Part shown: positions 34,074-46,682 of the stretch, in pieces
Layout of the letters: each line of letters opens with the position of its first letter
Numbering within the stretch: the stretch's first letter is position 1
Assembly (NCBI GenBank): GCA_012861695.1
Contig: JAAOOA010000051.1
Span: forward strand, 813,501 to 877,500
Direction of reading: 5' to 3'
DNA: 64,000 bases
Source of the DNA: Trematomus loennbergii
Lineage: Eukaryota > Chordata > Actinopteri > Perciformes > Nototheniidae
Translations under genes and position numbers: made by a program
Notes under the pieces: model-generated
Databases searched by the model: none
What the model saw: the letters and a program-made list of their open reading frames with translations, nothing else
What the model was told of the DNA's origin: nothing

Positions 34074-34155
34074 CTATGAGCTTTGGTCTGGCTGTTATGT
34101 TCCCCAGAGCTTTTAGAGGGGGGGCTTCCTCCTCTCTGTCCTCACACTGATCCAT
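34074..34155 (-). pseudogene. Leader exon of a second NLRC3-like gene (fragment)
   Basis: ATG at 34155 gives MDQCEDREEEAPPLKALGN, then ITARPKLIG, and a GTGAG donor at 34073. In fish NLRC3-like genes an exon starting MDQCEDREEG...PP precedes the FISNA-NACHT exon. No NACHT exon follows on this strand in the window; the L2-type LINE lies directly downstream. It is either a stranded exon, cut from its gene by insertions, or the missing exon of the NLR locus at 9-20 kb displaced by rearrangement. Confidence 0.55.
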
Positions 34156-34229
34156 AGCAGAGCCCCCACCTTCACACAAACACAACAACATGCTCATTCA
34201 TTACCACAAGCTTTACATCACAGGTAGTG

Positions 34230-34820
34230 CTCCTCCTCTCAGATATTCAGGAACCTTGTTGGAGCCTCAACAGGACCGGACCAGCCCAGAATGTTCCCCA
34301 CAGCCCCAGAACCACACAGAAACTCAGTGTGTTGACCCCTAAATATGTGTTATTGTGTCACAGTGTATCACAGCACACACAAACAGTCACTTCAATGTAC
34401 ATCCACAGGTAATGTACAGCCCAGCCCCCCACAAGATATCCCACACAACTGAACTGCGCTCACTAACCATTCAACAAAACTTCTTTGTTAGGTTTAGAAA
34501 AAATATAATTGTTTGGCTTAAAATATGTACGTTAATTACATGAAAGCAGTTACGGACTTTAATTAAAATGAGGTCTTTTGTGAACTGATAAGAAATGTGT
34601 TTTTGATATATCATTGAAAATATGAAAAATAAGTTCCCTCATAACTAAGTTACAATGCAGTTCAAATCTATGGGAAGAATGTTTTTTATTTTTTTTAAAT
34701 CTCCATTTACTTTCATGCAAATGTTTTGTATAGCCCAACATATATATCAAAACATGTACTGTTATATATTTTTTCGAATTTGGGCGATCTAGTCCCAGAT
34801 GTATAATCTAAAATAAAATA
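34230..34820. other. Unassigned interval
   Basis: AT-rich, no credible coding frame and no recognised repeat. Confidence 0.3.
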
Positions 34821-34849
34821 AAAAGATTTGACATTTTCAAGGCTCTTCA

Positions 34850-35100
34850 GTGAAACCAGGTCAGTGTTGGAAGACGGGCCCTTCACACTCCTTCCCTTAT
34901 TCAGACTATTAAGAGTTAGACAGAAAAACAGTCACGACTTGTTAGAGCGGGTTCTGACTTGCCCTGCATTTTTATCTGATGACGAGAACTCAGAGAACAA
35001 TCAGACTGTAACTCATTCTACCTGAAACACTGACAACAGTACATGGAGATCTTTCTCAACTCATTCTACTTTCACTCAGAGAGAAACCCTACACAATATT
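34850..35100. repeat. Duplicated NLR-flanking segment, copy 1
   Basis: About 210-250 bp (GACAGAAAAACAGTCACGA ... CCTACACAATATTTCAGACAG) repeated in direct orientation at 37285-37500, with roughly 90 percent identity by eye. Confidence 0.8.
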
Positions 35101-35104
35101 TCAG

Positions 35105-35235
35105 ACAGATTTTCAAACAGACCCTGGATATGTTTGAGTTATCTTAACTAACCCTAACAAACGAGATCTCGCTAAGTGGTCCTACGACGCTGGTTATCAA
35201 CTCAGTAAATCAACCAGGGTTTCACAAACATGGAC
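35105..35235. mobile_element. Fragment of Harbinger-type terminal region
   Basis: CCTGGATATGTTTGAGTTA, CTCGCTAAGTGGTCCTACG and GGTTATCAACTC match, in reverse complement, the right end of the Harbinger element at 54136-54260. No transposase is attached. Confidence 0.55.
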
Positions 35236-35399
35236 AAGCGTACTGACAGCGCAGTGTCATACTTCATGATTGAATAGTAAACTATCATGTTAGACAAATA
35301 TGAAGACGTTCAACTTTTAACATCCATGACTTAACACTTTATCCAGGATAAAAGCCACATAGTTGCATGTGCAAGGTCAATACAGAACAGCTGGCAAAA

Positions 35400-35600
35400 A
35401 ACTACCAAGTGTTTGAATGCGTTCATTAACAGTTTTATGATATCACTGCCTGTCTACTCACAGACTCTCTTCAGGTCTACTCACAGACTCTCTTCAGGTG
35501 AGGAGGAAACTCTGCTCATCTCTTCTTCTTCAGTCCTGAGTCTGCCTGCATCTGATCTGAGGACGCCTTCACACCCTCAGAAATCCAGAGAGTAAAAACA
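35400..35600. repeat. CTACTCACAGACTCTCTTCAGG repeat, copy 1
   Basis: Two direct 25-bp units, then TCATCTCTTCTTCTTCAGTC. The same segment recurs at about 37605-37740 with four units, so the duplication unit covers at least 34850-35600. Confidence 0.7.
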
Positions 35601-35608
35601 CGTCAGAG

Positions 35609-37215
35609 CAGTGTTAATTTTGGCAGCCATTTTTGATTTAGTCTTAGTCTTAGTCTTTAGATGAAAATGGTTATTAATTTTAGTCACATTTTAGTCATTT
35701 CTATCCTTCATAGTTTTAGTCTAGTTTTAGTCGACGAAAACTCAAAACGTTTTAGTCTACTTTTAGTCGATGAAAAATTACATTTTAGTCAACTTTTAGT
35801 CAAAATGTTTTCTCTCTTTAAACTAATTCAGTTAGGCAAATACAGGTTTCTGAAATTGTAATCAAGGTGACAGCATCAAGTGTTGAAATTCGTAAAGCAA
35901 CATTTCACTCTCTTAACACTTTACTTGTGTAATATCTAGGGACGGGTATCGTTAAGGTTTTCTACGGTACTATAGTCTTATCGATACTGCTTATCGATCC
36001 GGTGCTTTCACGGTATTCTTGTATTTACTTTTTGTTATTTTTAAAGGGAAAAACTAACATTGTTAACCGAATTAATTGCTTTATTTAAATGTGAAATAAA
36101 TGAAATATATAATTATGTTAAAATATTGTACTGTACTTGAGTAAAATGTTGAGGTACTTGTACTTACTGGAGTATTTAAATGTTTTGCTACTGTGTACTT
36201 CTACTCCACTACATGTATTTAATACCTCTAGTACTTCACAGATGTGGATGAATGATGTGAAATATAATCAAGTGTTAAATCAGACTTTAGTTCCACCTGG
36301 AGTAAATTCACAAGCTACCCTGCAGTATACAAAGTCATTCAAACTAGCTGCACCTTTACCAGCTTTGAGAACACTTTCATGATCAATCATTATAAAACAT
36401 ATCATATATATTATTCTGAAATGGAACAATCTGCACAATGACTACTTTTACTGTCGCTACTTTAATATATTTTGATGATCATACTTTGGCTTGAGGAACT
36501 CTTCCTACACTATGGTATTTGTTTACTTAGCTACAAGATCTGAGTACTTCTCCCACCTCTGCACACCTGATGTGATAACGTTACTCGTAATTGGGGCAAC
36601 AGAGCTACGAGTTAAGGAAGTCGAAAATTGTGCATTTCTCCGACTGAATATGACGCCTTTTGGCCGGCTGTTTGGACAGACTACTCTACTCGTGTCAACG
36701 CACTAACGCGAAAACATGGCAAACGAGCTTTGTCCACATCGAGCCTTGTAGAGTGTCTCTATACTCTCTGAACGCTCCATCCCCGGCAGATCTCTGTGTC
36801 CGCTGCAGCGTGTCTGTTAGGCCCCGCCCCCTGCACACAGAGAGACAGTGAGGCCGCCCCCCGCACACAGAGAGAGAGAGAGGCCCGCGCCCCCGCACAC
36901 AGAGAGACACAGGGAGATCGCTCTTCTGGAGTGAAGAGAGCGGAAATAATGATATTGCAAGTTAGAAATGTAAGATGCATTTTGACAGACAAGACGGGCA
37001 ATTGGGGGAAAATATGCTGCATTTTGAATGTCCGATAGTCCACCATTAACACCTTAGTCCCATCTCGTCTCGTCAACGAAAACTAAATATACATTTCGTC
37101 AAATTTTCGTTATCAAGAATCTATTTTTAGCTCAGTCATCGTCTCGTCTTAGTCGTGTAAAAAAGGTCGTTGAGGAACATTTTCGTCATAGTTTTCGTTG
37201 ACGAAATTAACACTG
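35609..37215. mobile_element. hAT-type element (CAGTGTTAATTTT ends), 8-bp TSD
   Basis: CGTCAGAG at 35601-35608 and 37216-37223 frames 1607 bp beginning CAGTGTTAATTTTGGC and ending GACGAAATTAACACTG. The ends carry many TTTTAGTC and ACGAAAA subterminal repeats. Inside are pieces that look like other elements: GGGACGGGTATCG at about 35939 and a GTACTTGAGTAAAATG-type segment from 36120. No transposase. Confidence 0.9.
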
Positions 37216-37284
37216 CGTCAGAGTCACGTGGAAACCGGCCTTACAGGATGTAGCTGTCAGCCTGCCAGACTCTCACTCACCTGC

Positions 37285-37745
37285 GTAGAATATTAAGAAT
37301 TAGACAGAAAAACAGTCACGAGTTGTTAGAGCAGGTTCTGACACACCCTGCATTTTTCTCTGATGAAGAGAACTCAGATAACAATCAGACTGCAATTCAT
37401 TCTACCTGAAACACTGACAACAGTACATGGAGATCTTTCGAAACTCATTCTGCTTTCACTCAGAGAGAAACCCTACACAATATTTCAGACAGATGTTTAG
37501 AATCAGCATCAAGAAACATGTGTCCTGTCCAGGTAAACATTGACTCTGTCCAGGTAAACAGTGACTCAGAAACAGATTCCTGTGGGAGGATTCTAACCTG
37601 CTGAACGCTCTTCAGGTCCACTCACAGACGCTCTTCAGGTCCACTCACAGACTCTCTTCAGGTCCACTCACAGACTCTCTTCAGGTCCACTCACAGAAAC
37701 ACTGCTCATCTCTTCCTCTTCAGTCCTGAGTCTGTCTGCATTTCC
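37285..37745. repeat. Duplicated NLR-flanking segment, copy 2
   Basis: Counterpart of 34850-35600. Contains four units of CAGGTCCACTCACAGACTCT (37612-37700). Possibly upstream or untranslated sequence of NLR-like genes on the - strand. Confidence 0.7.
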
Positions 37746-38203
37746 GTTATCTTTGCTTTTTATGCAACAGTTTAAACACCAACTGTCGCAAGGATGACTT
37801 CTGTGAAAGAGGAACTCTGTACTTCCCCTATTAGCTGCAGAGGAAATGAGGGGGGGGGGTTTGAAGTGCCTCAGTAGTTTTCCACTCAGGGGCCACCTGC
37901 AGACAAAGAGAAACTTATATTATGAGAGAGTGATATCTGTCTTTGTCTTTAGCACATACTACTATTTATTATTGGGGCCCCAATGGCATTGACCGGTTCA
38001 CGCAGTCTTCAAAGTAACCAAGCAACCTAAATTAATTTGTAATTTGTCTGTCCAATGACCTTGCTCCCTTTCATGCAGGGCCGGTCCTTAGCATTGGCGT
38101 TATAGATGTTCGCCTAGGGCGCCAGATCTGGGGGGCTCTGCGCTGGTAGCTCTGGGAGGGGGGAAAACATTTTTGACCGTTGGCGCTCATCCTAATTTTC
38201 GGA

Positions 38204-38650
38204 CCTATCATGCAAAATGCACTTTTGTACGTCTTTTATACATGAATATGTGTCCCCGGTGTTCCAGGGAACTCACCAAGTGTCAGAAAACACAACCCTC
38301 TCTATTTTCCTCCATACCCAAATCTCTAAAAAAGGGGCTGCAACGGATCTGATACAGACTGATCCAGATTAGAACACTTCTATGTCGTCACAGAAGTGGC
38401 GCTACGGCTATTGGGCCAACTCTCCACCTATCAGGGGAATGTGGGGTTGGGCCACGGCCGGCCATTGCCGCTCGAAAGCGCTGGAGACGCTGTAGTACAT
38501 ATGCCAGGCCTGTAAGTGGCGCAGTAGTCTGCCACAAAAGCAGCGAAGAAGACTTCCCGCCCATAGTTACTATGGTTACCCTTCTGTTTATTCTCCGCTG
38601 TGGCTTTTTTTCTCCCTCCCCGTGGCAAGCGCTTGCTCCCGCTGCTTTAA
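38204..38650 (-). mobile_element. TTAA/T2-like element, reverse copy, truncated
   Basis: Starts GGACCTATCATGCAAAATGC and follows the reverse complement of the element at 388-876 for about 300 bp. It then diverges at about 38510 into a block shared with 32090-32240. The second TIR was not found. A GGGCCGGTCC-type repeat fragment lies just to its left, at 38083-38200. Confidence 0.6.
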
Positions 38651-39490
38651 TTCAATGCAATCCCTCCCCGTCGAGGCAAGCACTGTAATTCTCTCCGGTT
38701 AGTCCACCAGCAGATGACAAACACCCACCTCTCCGCCTCTTCCAAGGAACGAGGGGACCGTGTGGCAGAGTTTCAGTTTCAGTTTCTTTCGCCGGTCAAG
38801 ATGTCCGTTAAAGTTTAAATCTTCCGGACAAAATTAGAAAAGTGCCGGTCAAAGGTCTTCTTTGTTATTTATTGAGCTTTAAAACAAATGAATAACGACT
38901 CTATATAATAAAACACGGAGGACGGAGATCTCTTTTTCTCCCCCTCTTCTGACAGCCCAGCAGCTGATCAGAGCACGTCTCCCCTCTCCTGCAGGGGGGC
39001 GTGGTCAGCACTCTGCTGGCAAAAAGGGCACTCCTCCCCAGCACTTCGATCAAGGTGAGCTCGGTGTCTGTTTGTAGCTAAAGCTCCATGTATAATCCTC
39101 CACTGGAGGTCAGCCATCCGTTTTTCAACAGGACGCTTATACAGTACCCTCCACCTGCCTTTAGGGGTAAAGTCTGAAGGGAAAAACTTGTTCCACCTTG
39201 ACTCCTTGACCTCAGCCAGAAGACGGATGTTAAGAGTCTTGACACAGCACTGGTACATCTGCTTTTTCCCACAGGAACTGAAACTGCCCAGAATTGGAGT
39301 TTTTAGCGAGAGAAGTTTTCCACGCTCCTCTTGCCACTCTCCGACAGCAGGACTAATGGTGAGTGAGGGAAACTCATAGTCATTTTCCTCTTTCCAAGTG
39401 TCCAATCTAGCAGGATCCTCAATGAATGCCCTCTCTGGCGCCGACAGGGACTGCATGATGTCTTCAACGATCCTCTGTAGCACTCTGGAA

Positions 39491-42157
39491 CAGGGGTTTT
39501 CAAAGTGTGGGAAGGTGAGCCTCCCCTCAGAGAACATAATCACAGCCGCGCCCCCCCTCCCAATTATTATTGCTATTATTATTATTATAGTTGTTGTTGC
39601 TATAATGCAGGGGTATTCAATTGCATTTCAAAGAGGTCCAGTAAGAGAAAATGTCATAAAATGCTCTGTTTTCGCTACCTTTCAATTTTTGATTGTCACC
39701 TCCTTAAAACATTAAACAATAACTTTTTTAAACCTCTTTATCTTTATGTTTTAAACATGTTGAGGTTAAGGATGGCAGCTTCCTCATACGTTGCACTCGG
39801 AGAGAAATAGTTGAGATGGAGATGATGAACTGTTTAGCCCTTGGGCATGGTTTTTTTCCTCCGCACTGTGTGCATCCTTTCGCTCAGCCGAGCTAACTTA
39901 GAATGCAACACACACAGATCTGGTTAACCACTCCCTCATTTACATATGACGCAAGCCTGCGTCCTTACGTAGAACATAATACTTCAGTGTCCCACAGTGG
40001 TACAATAATAATACTACATCCCTACAGTACATAATAGACATAATCTCGCTCTATATATATATTATATATAACAACTGAAGATATATGCAAACATTTCCCT
40101 TAACAAAACACATTTTAAAACATTTTTAACATCGTGGATACATCCTATGCTCCCGGCAACACACTGAACGCCAACTTTGCCTCCTTATTACACTCACCCC
40201 TACTTCAGTGGGAACAATGAGTCTGCGTATTTGATGCGCACAGGCGGGTGATGCGGGGATGCAATGGAGACAGAAACAAACGCAGATCATCCTCTGGCTG
40301 CAGCCTTGACCGGTACTTGTTTTTGATCAATGCCAATGCGGAAAATCCGCACTCACACAGGTAGGTGGAGGTGAAGGGAATGAGCACTTGAATAGCCTTT
40401 TTGGCGAGGTCGGGGAACTCTGTCTCCACAGACAGCCAAAAGTGAGCAAGTGACACTTTACTCATCTTTTGTCTCAAGTCCATATTCGAGTTCAGCCTCT
40501 TCCTCTTGCATGGTCAGTCCATCACGGGGTGTCACTGGGAAAGAGAATGGATTTCTCACCCACTGATTTGCCAAGGTCTCCTTTCCAAAATACTCTCCAA
40601 ATTGCTCACGCAACCCCTTCAAATGCGCAATGACCACCTGTTGTATGGAGTCCAGTTGCAGTCCTGCCCTCCCCACAACATCTGCCAATGTTGGGAACAT
40701 TTCCACCGAGCCCCGTTCAACATGAGCACACCACAGGTCCAACTTTTTCCTGAATGCAGAGACCTGATCGTATGCCAAAAAGACATTGCACTCTTTGCCC
40801 TGCAGAGAGGTGTTTAACAGGTTTATCCGGTCAAAGATATCGGACAGATAGGCCAACATTGCAACCCAGTTCATGTCCTCCATGTGCTTGACCAGTGGGG
40901 AGTTGATTTCGGCGAGGAAGAGGAGAACTTCCTCGCGCAAATCACACAAGCGAGTGAGGACCTTGCCCCGGGACAGCCACCGGACCTCGGAGTGCAGCAG
41001 CAGCTGGTGGAAGTGAGCGCCCATCTCATTGCAGAGGATGGAGAAGAGACGGGCATTCATGGCACGTGATTTAATTAAGTTGACCATTTTTACTGCCTCA
41101 TCCAGGACCGCACGCAGCTCTTTGGGCATCCTCTTGGTCGCCAAGGCCTGGTGATGGATGATACAGTGGTTCCATACAGCGGCGGGAGCAACATCTTGCA
41201 CCTTTTTTACCAGACCGCTGTGGCGACCTGTCATTGCTCTTGCGCCATCCGTACATATTCCACAACAGCGGCCCCAATCAATTTGATTCTGCTGCATGAA
41301 ACATTCAAAGCCTTGAAGATTTCTTCTGCTGTAGTGCGAGCTGGCAGAGGGTGACAAAATAAAAACTCCTCCTGGACACCGAGCTCTTTAATATAGCGCA
41401 CATATGCCATTAGCTGAGCACAGTGAGCGACGTCGGTAGACTCGTCCAGCTGAATGGAGAAAAAAGGGCTCTCGCGAATACCATCCAGCACCTGTTCCTT
41501 CACATCAGATGCCATGTCCGAGATGCGGCGCTGGATGGTATTGTCAGACATTGGGATCGCATCTAGCTTGGCAGCAGCAGCTTCTCCCATCATTACCGAA
41601 ACCATATCTTTAGCAGCAGGGAGGAGTAACTTTTCACCAATGTTGTGAGGTTTACCTGCCTTAGCTATCCGTAACGCCACTCGGTATGATGCTTCGGTTG
41701 CCTTTGTATTCACAGTGCTAAATGTGTCAATGACATTTTTCTGTGACTGCAATTCCTTGAGCTTACGGTAAAAAAACTCCTGTGGCTTGGTCACCAACCA
41801 TGGGTGTTTCGTCTCAATATGACGCCGGAGTTTACATGGTCTCATACTGTCATTAGCTAGCACCTCGTTGCAAATAACACACTGTGGCAGTGGAGTGTCA
41901 TCAGGACCGGTCCATGAAAATCCTAGCTTCAAATAATCATTGTCATACTTCCTCCGTTTTCTGACAGACGCTGTCTCCTCTCTCACTTTAGGTAACTTCA
42001 CTACAAATCTATCCATATTTTGCCGCTCACATACATTTAGCTGAAGTTAACTAGCTAGATTTCACTATTTCTCTTTATTTTTTTCTGGCGGCCGCGCCTC
42101 CCTTGAAGCTCTCTGGCGCCCCCAGGGGAGGCGCGCCTCACACTTTGAAAACCGCTG
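39491..42157 (-). mobile_element. hAT element with nearly full transposase, 8-bp TSD
   Basis: CTCTGGAA at 39483-39490 and 42158-42165. The ends CAGGGGTTTTCAAAGTGTG and CACACTTTGAAAACCGCTG are inverted. 2667 bp, inserted in the Tx1-type LINE. Outside the transposase the element has a TTA/TTG microsatellite near 39565-39605 and an (AT)n near 40053-40070. Confidence 0.94.
40205..42016 (-). pseudogene. hAT transposase (ZBED5/SCAND3-like), two frameshifts
   Basis: ATG at 42016 opens with DRFVVKLPKVREE. Next is a BED-type finger (PQCVICNEVLAND, CKLRRHIETKHP) at about residues 45-75, and FFSIQLDESTDVAHCAQLMA at about residue 195. The frame changes near 41310, then CTDGARAMTGRHSGLV, CIIHHQALATKRMPKEL and LHSEVRWLSRGKVLTRL, with the helical insertion domain. 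A second frame change near 40470 leads to hATC (PFTSTYLCECGFSALALIKN, SRLQPEDDLRLFLS) and a stop near 40205. About 600 codons overall, the normal size. All three catalytic regions are recognisable. Members of this family have been domesticated in mammals (ZBED5, SCAND3, FAM200), but flanking TIRs and TSD show this copy is still a transposon. Confidence 0.85.
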
Positions 42158-43540
42158 CTCTGGAAGACCTGATGTTTATGGTGTTACAAAGAGTTTCAAC
42201 TGATGTTCTTGTTAGATGACCCAGCTTGGTGATGCCAGCCTCAACAAACTTTGTTCCTAAAGCTACAGATGAAAAGGTTGCAGTTGGGAAGAGGTCATTC
42301 TTTTGAAGTGGCTCCTCGAACAACCACATTCCCGGTCTCTGATCCGGGGTCCTTGTGACGTTTAGTGTCTGCCAGGCTTTAAGAACTGATCTGTAGAAGG
42401 ATGTAAGTCCCGTCAGGTCATCTTCAGTCGTCCTGATTAGGAAAAGGTGTTTATCCATCCCAAGCCTTCCAGCCTTCCTGAGGAGTAGCCGAGCAGGATC
42501 CAACCAGCGCTGCCCGCTGCCGTACAGCAGTCTCTGAGCAGTCTGCAAACTTGGCTTCCACCTTGTCAAGCACTCCCTCCCAGTTCTGTTTTTGAAATCC
42601 TCAGTCCCTAACTGCACCCCTAGGACTTTAATCCGCCAGGAAGACTAGGAATGTCCCCTACTCTCCACTGGCCCACTAAAACAGCCTCGCTCTTTCCCCA
42701 GTTGACCCTGGCTGAAGATGCTTTTTCGTAAAGGGCAAGGCTTTCTTTCAGTTCCTGTACATCTGTGTGGCCTGGATAATTATATTTATCGTCTGCATAT
42801 GCTGACACAACAACAGGAGGGCTGTGAGACATCTCTGGTAGACAGAGACCCCTCAGTCGGCTCCTCAACCTGCAGAGAAGAGGCTCAATGGCAATACTGT
42901 AAAGCTGACCTGAGATAGGACAGCCCTGCCTGATCCCCCTCCCAACCGGCACAGGAACACTCAACCCTCCCCCCACTTTGATTACACAAAACGCTTCATG
43001 ATACAGAATCCTTACCCAGGACAGGAACCCCTCCCCAACACCAAAAGCCTGCAGTGTGGTAAAGAGAAAATTGTGATCGACACGATCAAAAGCCTTCTCT
43101 TGGTCAATAGATATGATGCCAGCATTGATATTATACAATTTACATATGTCAAACACATCCCTCATTAAAAACAAACTATCAAGCATAGACCTATCCGGCA
43201 CACAGTATGATTGATCCACAACAATTAATTGACCAATAAACAGTTTTAGTCTGTTTGATAAAACCTTTGAGAGGATTTTGTAGTCCGTACATAAAAGAGC
43301 CACTGGTCTCCAGTTTTTTAAAGAGGTCAAATCTCCCTTTTTAGGAAGCAGAGAGAGAACTGCCCGCCTGGAGGAAGCTGGGAGCATCCCCTTTTCAAAA
43401 CATTCTTTAAAAACATCCAAAATGTCCTGTCCCATAAGACTCCAAAAATGCTTAAAAAAGTCTGATGATAATCCATCTATTCCAGGAGCCTTTCCTGACG
43501 CCATCTGAGACACCGCAGTTAGTTCGTCATGAGTCAGTTC

Positions 43541-43694
43541 AGAGCTGAGCGTGTTCTGTCCCTCTGAGCTCAGCTGAGGAAGTCCCTGCAGAAGCTCTGC
43601 AGCAGAGTCCACATCACAGAGCTGAGCGTGTTCTGTCCCTCTGAGCTCAGCTGAGGAAGTCCCTGCAGAAGCTCTGCAGCAGAGTCCACATCAC
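43541..43694. repeat. 77-bp tandem duplication in LINE ORF
   Basis: 43541-43617 and 43618-43694 are essentially identical. Because 77 is not a multiple of three, it shifts the LINE frame between the linker and the RT domain. Confidence 0.9.
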
Positions 43695-45963
43695 ATCATC
43701 AGCCCTGAACAAATCCGTGTAGAAATCCTGCATGCTTCCTCATCTCAGCCGGCTCTGTGGTCACCTTTCCCTCAGGAAGCCGCAGACACAACATCTGTTT
43801 TCTCTTTACCACTGATTTTTCCAAACTGAAAAAGAAGGCAGTGGGTGCGTCTATGTCCTGGAGTTTGGTGAAACGGGCTCGGACTAAAGCTCCTTTGGCT
43901 CTTTCTTGCATAAAGGAGTTAAGCTCCTGTCTTTTTTCTTTTAGGCTGGCATTATTCTGCGGATCAGCATGTGAGACACTTTCCAAGTCTATTATCTCTT
44001 TTTCTAAATTCTCCACTACTCTCTTAATTTTGGCTGTTGAATAGGAGGTGTATTGTTGACAGAAAACCTTCATTTGGGCTTTTCCTACCTCCCACCACTG
44101 AGTAAGGGAAGAAAATCTTTCCTAGATCTCCAGTAAGCCCAAAACATTTTAAATGTTCACAGAAATTCAAATCCTGTAATAATCTATTATTAAAATGCCA
44201 AAAAGATCTGGGTTTTCCGTTGGAAGATAAGATCAGCTCCATCAAAACTAAATGATGGTCTGTGAAAGCCACAGGGATGATCTGACAGTTTGTAACCCTA
44301 GCAGAAAAGGCCTTGGGTAAATAAAACCTGTCCAATCTGGCTGCACTAACTCTACCATCTGATATTTTAACCCATGTGTATTGCTTGCATGTAGGATGCA
44401 TCCTCCTCCACACATCCACTAAATCACTTTTCTTTAGAACATGAGACAATACAGAGGAAGACTGAAAATGTGGCTCAACTCCAGTCCTATCCAAAGTAAA
44501 GTCAGTGCAACAGTTCCAGTCTCCGCCCAAAACAATAAACTCCCCTTGACCAATATCACTTATTCTCTCTTCCAATACTTTAAAAATCTCTTCACGCTCA
44601 GAGCCTTGGTTTGGTGCATACACATTAATAAAGCTAATCAGAAAATCATCTATTTCAGCTCTCACTAGAATAACTCTACCCTTCACTTCCTCTGTGCTGG
44701 ATATTATTTTTATATTTAAAAGCGGGGAGAATAAAATAGCTAGTCCTGCACTCAAATGTGTCCCAAAAGGTGCGTTCACACCGGAGTACTTTGGTGTACT
44801 TTTCCCACAATAGTTCATCAGAACTACGATATATTTGCGTTCACACCAAAAAGCCCCAGGAACTAAAGTAGCTCAAATTAGTTCTTTTCGTGGGAGAAAA
44901 TAGTTCGTACGTCTGATTGGCTGTGCGGAATGCAAACCACGCCCTTTTTTTTTGGAAGCGGCCATTGTATTTGTATTGTATTTCTACTGAATGCCGTTTC
45001 CGTGGATCAGCAAAGTTAGCAGACCTGGCAAAGTCATGTTGGACGACTACGAAGGTAAAATAAAATACATGCACTGAACTGTTTTAATCTGCACAATACT
45101 GGTCTTAGATGTACTTTTATTTGCTCAGTAGATCGAGCTAGCCATGCTAGAACTTGCTAACGTTAGGTCCAAGCTGGCTAACAACATCTAGCTAGCTAGC
45201 TATTCTCAGCCGTGCCCGCTATGAACACGTTTTGACTTGTGAATAAGTGTGCAATGTTCTGTAATTTGCTTCACTAACTCATGGCACTAATCGTGTGTTT
45301 CAGGCGAGGTGTTTCTCTCAGGATTAGAAACTAGTTTTCCCCTCCGGGATAAAACGATAATATAACGTTAGCAATTAGCATGCTAGCTGGACATAATGCT
45401 ACCTCTGTATTGTTACCTCTAACAATACATTGTAGTTGCTATAATTTCAAGTAATTTGCAACATTCATTCTACATGTTAATGGTGTAAAAGCTTAAACAG
45501 TTGATTACCTGCATGCCACAAAGACTGATGTTCTAATATTTTTGCACATTTAAGTAGAAATGTAATTGAAATTCTATTTACTGCCTAAACATTGTTCCTT
45601 GTCATTGTATTATCCTAAATAGTTTGACCTTGTTTCCTCAGAAGGCTTCTCAGACTACATGGAGGATCCCTCAGAGAAACACAGTTTCCACGTTCAGTTC
45701 CCCCCCGCTGAGAGTAGGCAGCTCCACACCCTGTGCCCGGTCAGCGGACACCATCAGGACTACTATCTGATCACAGAGGATCCCATCCTGACCGCTGCTG
45801 CCATACTGCAGCAAACAGGAGGGAACGGAGGTGAAAACACACTTTATACATTTAGATATGTGGAGCACAAAGAAAAGCATTGCTAAAAAACATTTAGCAG
45901 CTAAACTGTGGATAACAAGTAAACCACATTGGTTTGTTATTCAATATTCAAAAGCTTTTTGAA

Positions 45964-46153
45964 TCATTACATGTCACTTGTTAGACGCTTTTATCCAAAG
46001 CTTACATACTCAATACTGTGGGCAATCCCCACAGGAGCACTTTGGGGTGAAGTGTCTCAGGGACACAACGACATGCTGACTGCAGTGGGGTTTGAACCTG
46101 TGCTCCCCTGATCCGAACACCAATGCACTTATCCACTGCGCCACACGCCTCCC
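45964..46153 (-). mobile_element. tRNA-derived SINE, copy A
   Basis: On the - strand: A box TGGCGCAGTGG, B box GGTTCAAACCC, body TCAGCATGTCGTTGTGTCCC, and tail TTGGATAAAAGCGTCTAACA. Complete in outline. Confidence 0.82.
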
Positions 46154-46682
46154 TATCATGTCCTGAGAGCCCTCCATCCCCCAATTGCTAGTGCCTTCAC
46201 CATTTAAAATGTTAATAGTCAAATCAAAGGTGTTCCCCGTGTTCCTCCTGTTGTGTGCCTGCAGAGACAGACTCAGAGGTGGAGATCGCCCACAGTGATG
46301 ACTCTGACGTGGGGGGCTCTCTGTTATGGGCTGCTCCCCTTCCGGTATTTGGACAATGTTGTCTCGTTGTTGCGATTAAACTGATCTTGTATCTTGCATA
46401 TTTCACCTTAGGAAAGTGGGCACGCGATGACAGCTTCCTTGACACCATCATGGCGATGGACCGCCGTGCCATGGTCAGCAAGGAGAATGAGGACCTGCGT
46501 GCCAAGGAGATGCACGACGAACGGCTGCTGCATTCACACAAGGCCCAGGAATCGAGGTGGAGCAACAAAATACCTTTCAGGCTGGGCTTCTGGCAGTGCT
46601 AAGCGAGCTGATTAAATCCAACAGGCCTTCAATACAAAAATTAAGAAAAACTTGTCGTTGATAAACTGTACAATGACTTGTT

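Larger units (their letters stand above)
38968..44769 (-). mobile_element. Tx1/L1-clade LINE, split by a hAT element
   Basis: On the - strand: endonuclease part 44769-44024 (FLISFINVYAPNQGSEREEI, FIVLGGDWNCCTDFTLDRTG, SAARLDRFYLPK, VAFTDHHLVLMEL). Linker 44073-43699. RT 43612-42620 (ASGKAPGIDGLSSDFFKHFW, WRPVALLCTDYKILSKVLSN, SIDQEKAFDRVDHNFLF, GIRQGCPISGQLYSI, SAYADD). C-terminal part 42617-42166 and 39482-38968 (YKRPVEKRMADLQWRIIHGA, GEECPFCQQSADH). The RT active site YADD is intact, but a 77-bp tandem duplication breaks the frame at 43618 and a frame change lies near 42618. The 5' end is cut at 44770 by another element. 'DWNC', 'RLDRFY' and 'TDHH' are recognised endonuclease motifs. Confidence 0.82.

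Noticed and set aside
36695..37076. - strand frames rich in Leu-Ser-Leu-Cys-Val
   Set aside because: Due to ACACAGAGAGA repeats near 36835-36910 inside the hAT element at 35609-37215.
44441..44668. + strand frame of 75 codons
   Set aside because: Antisense to the endonuclease domain of the Tx1-like LINE.
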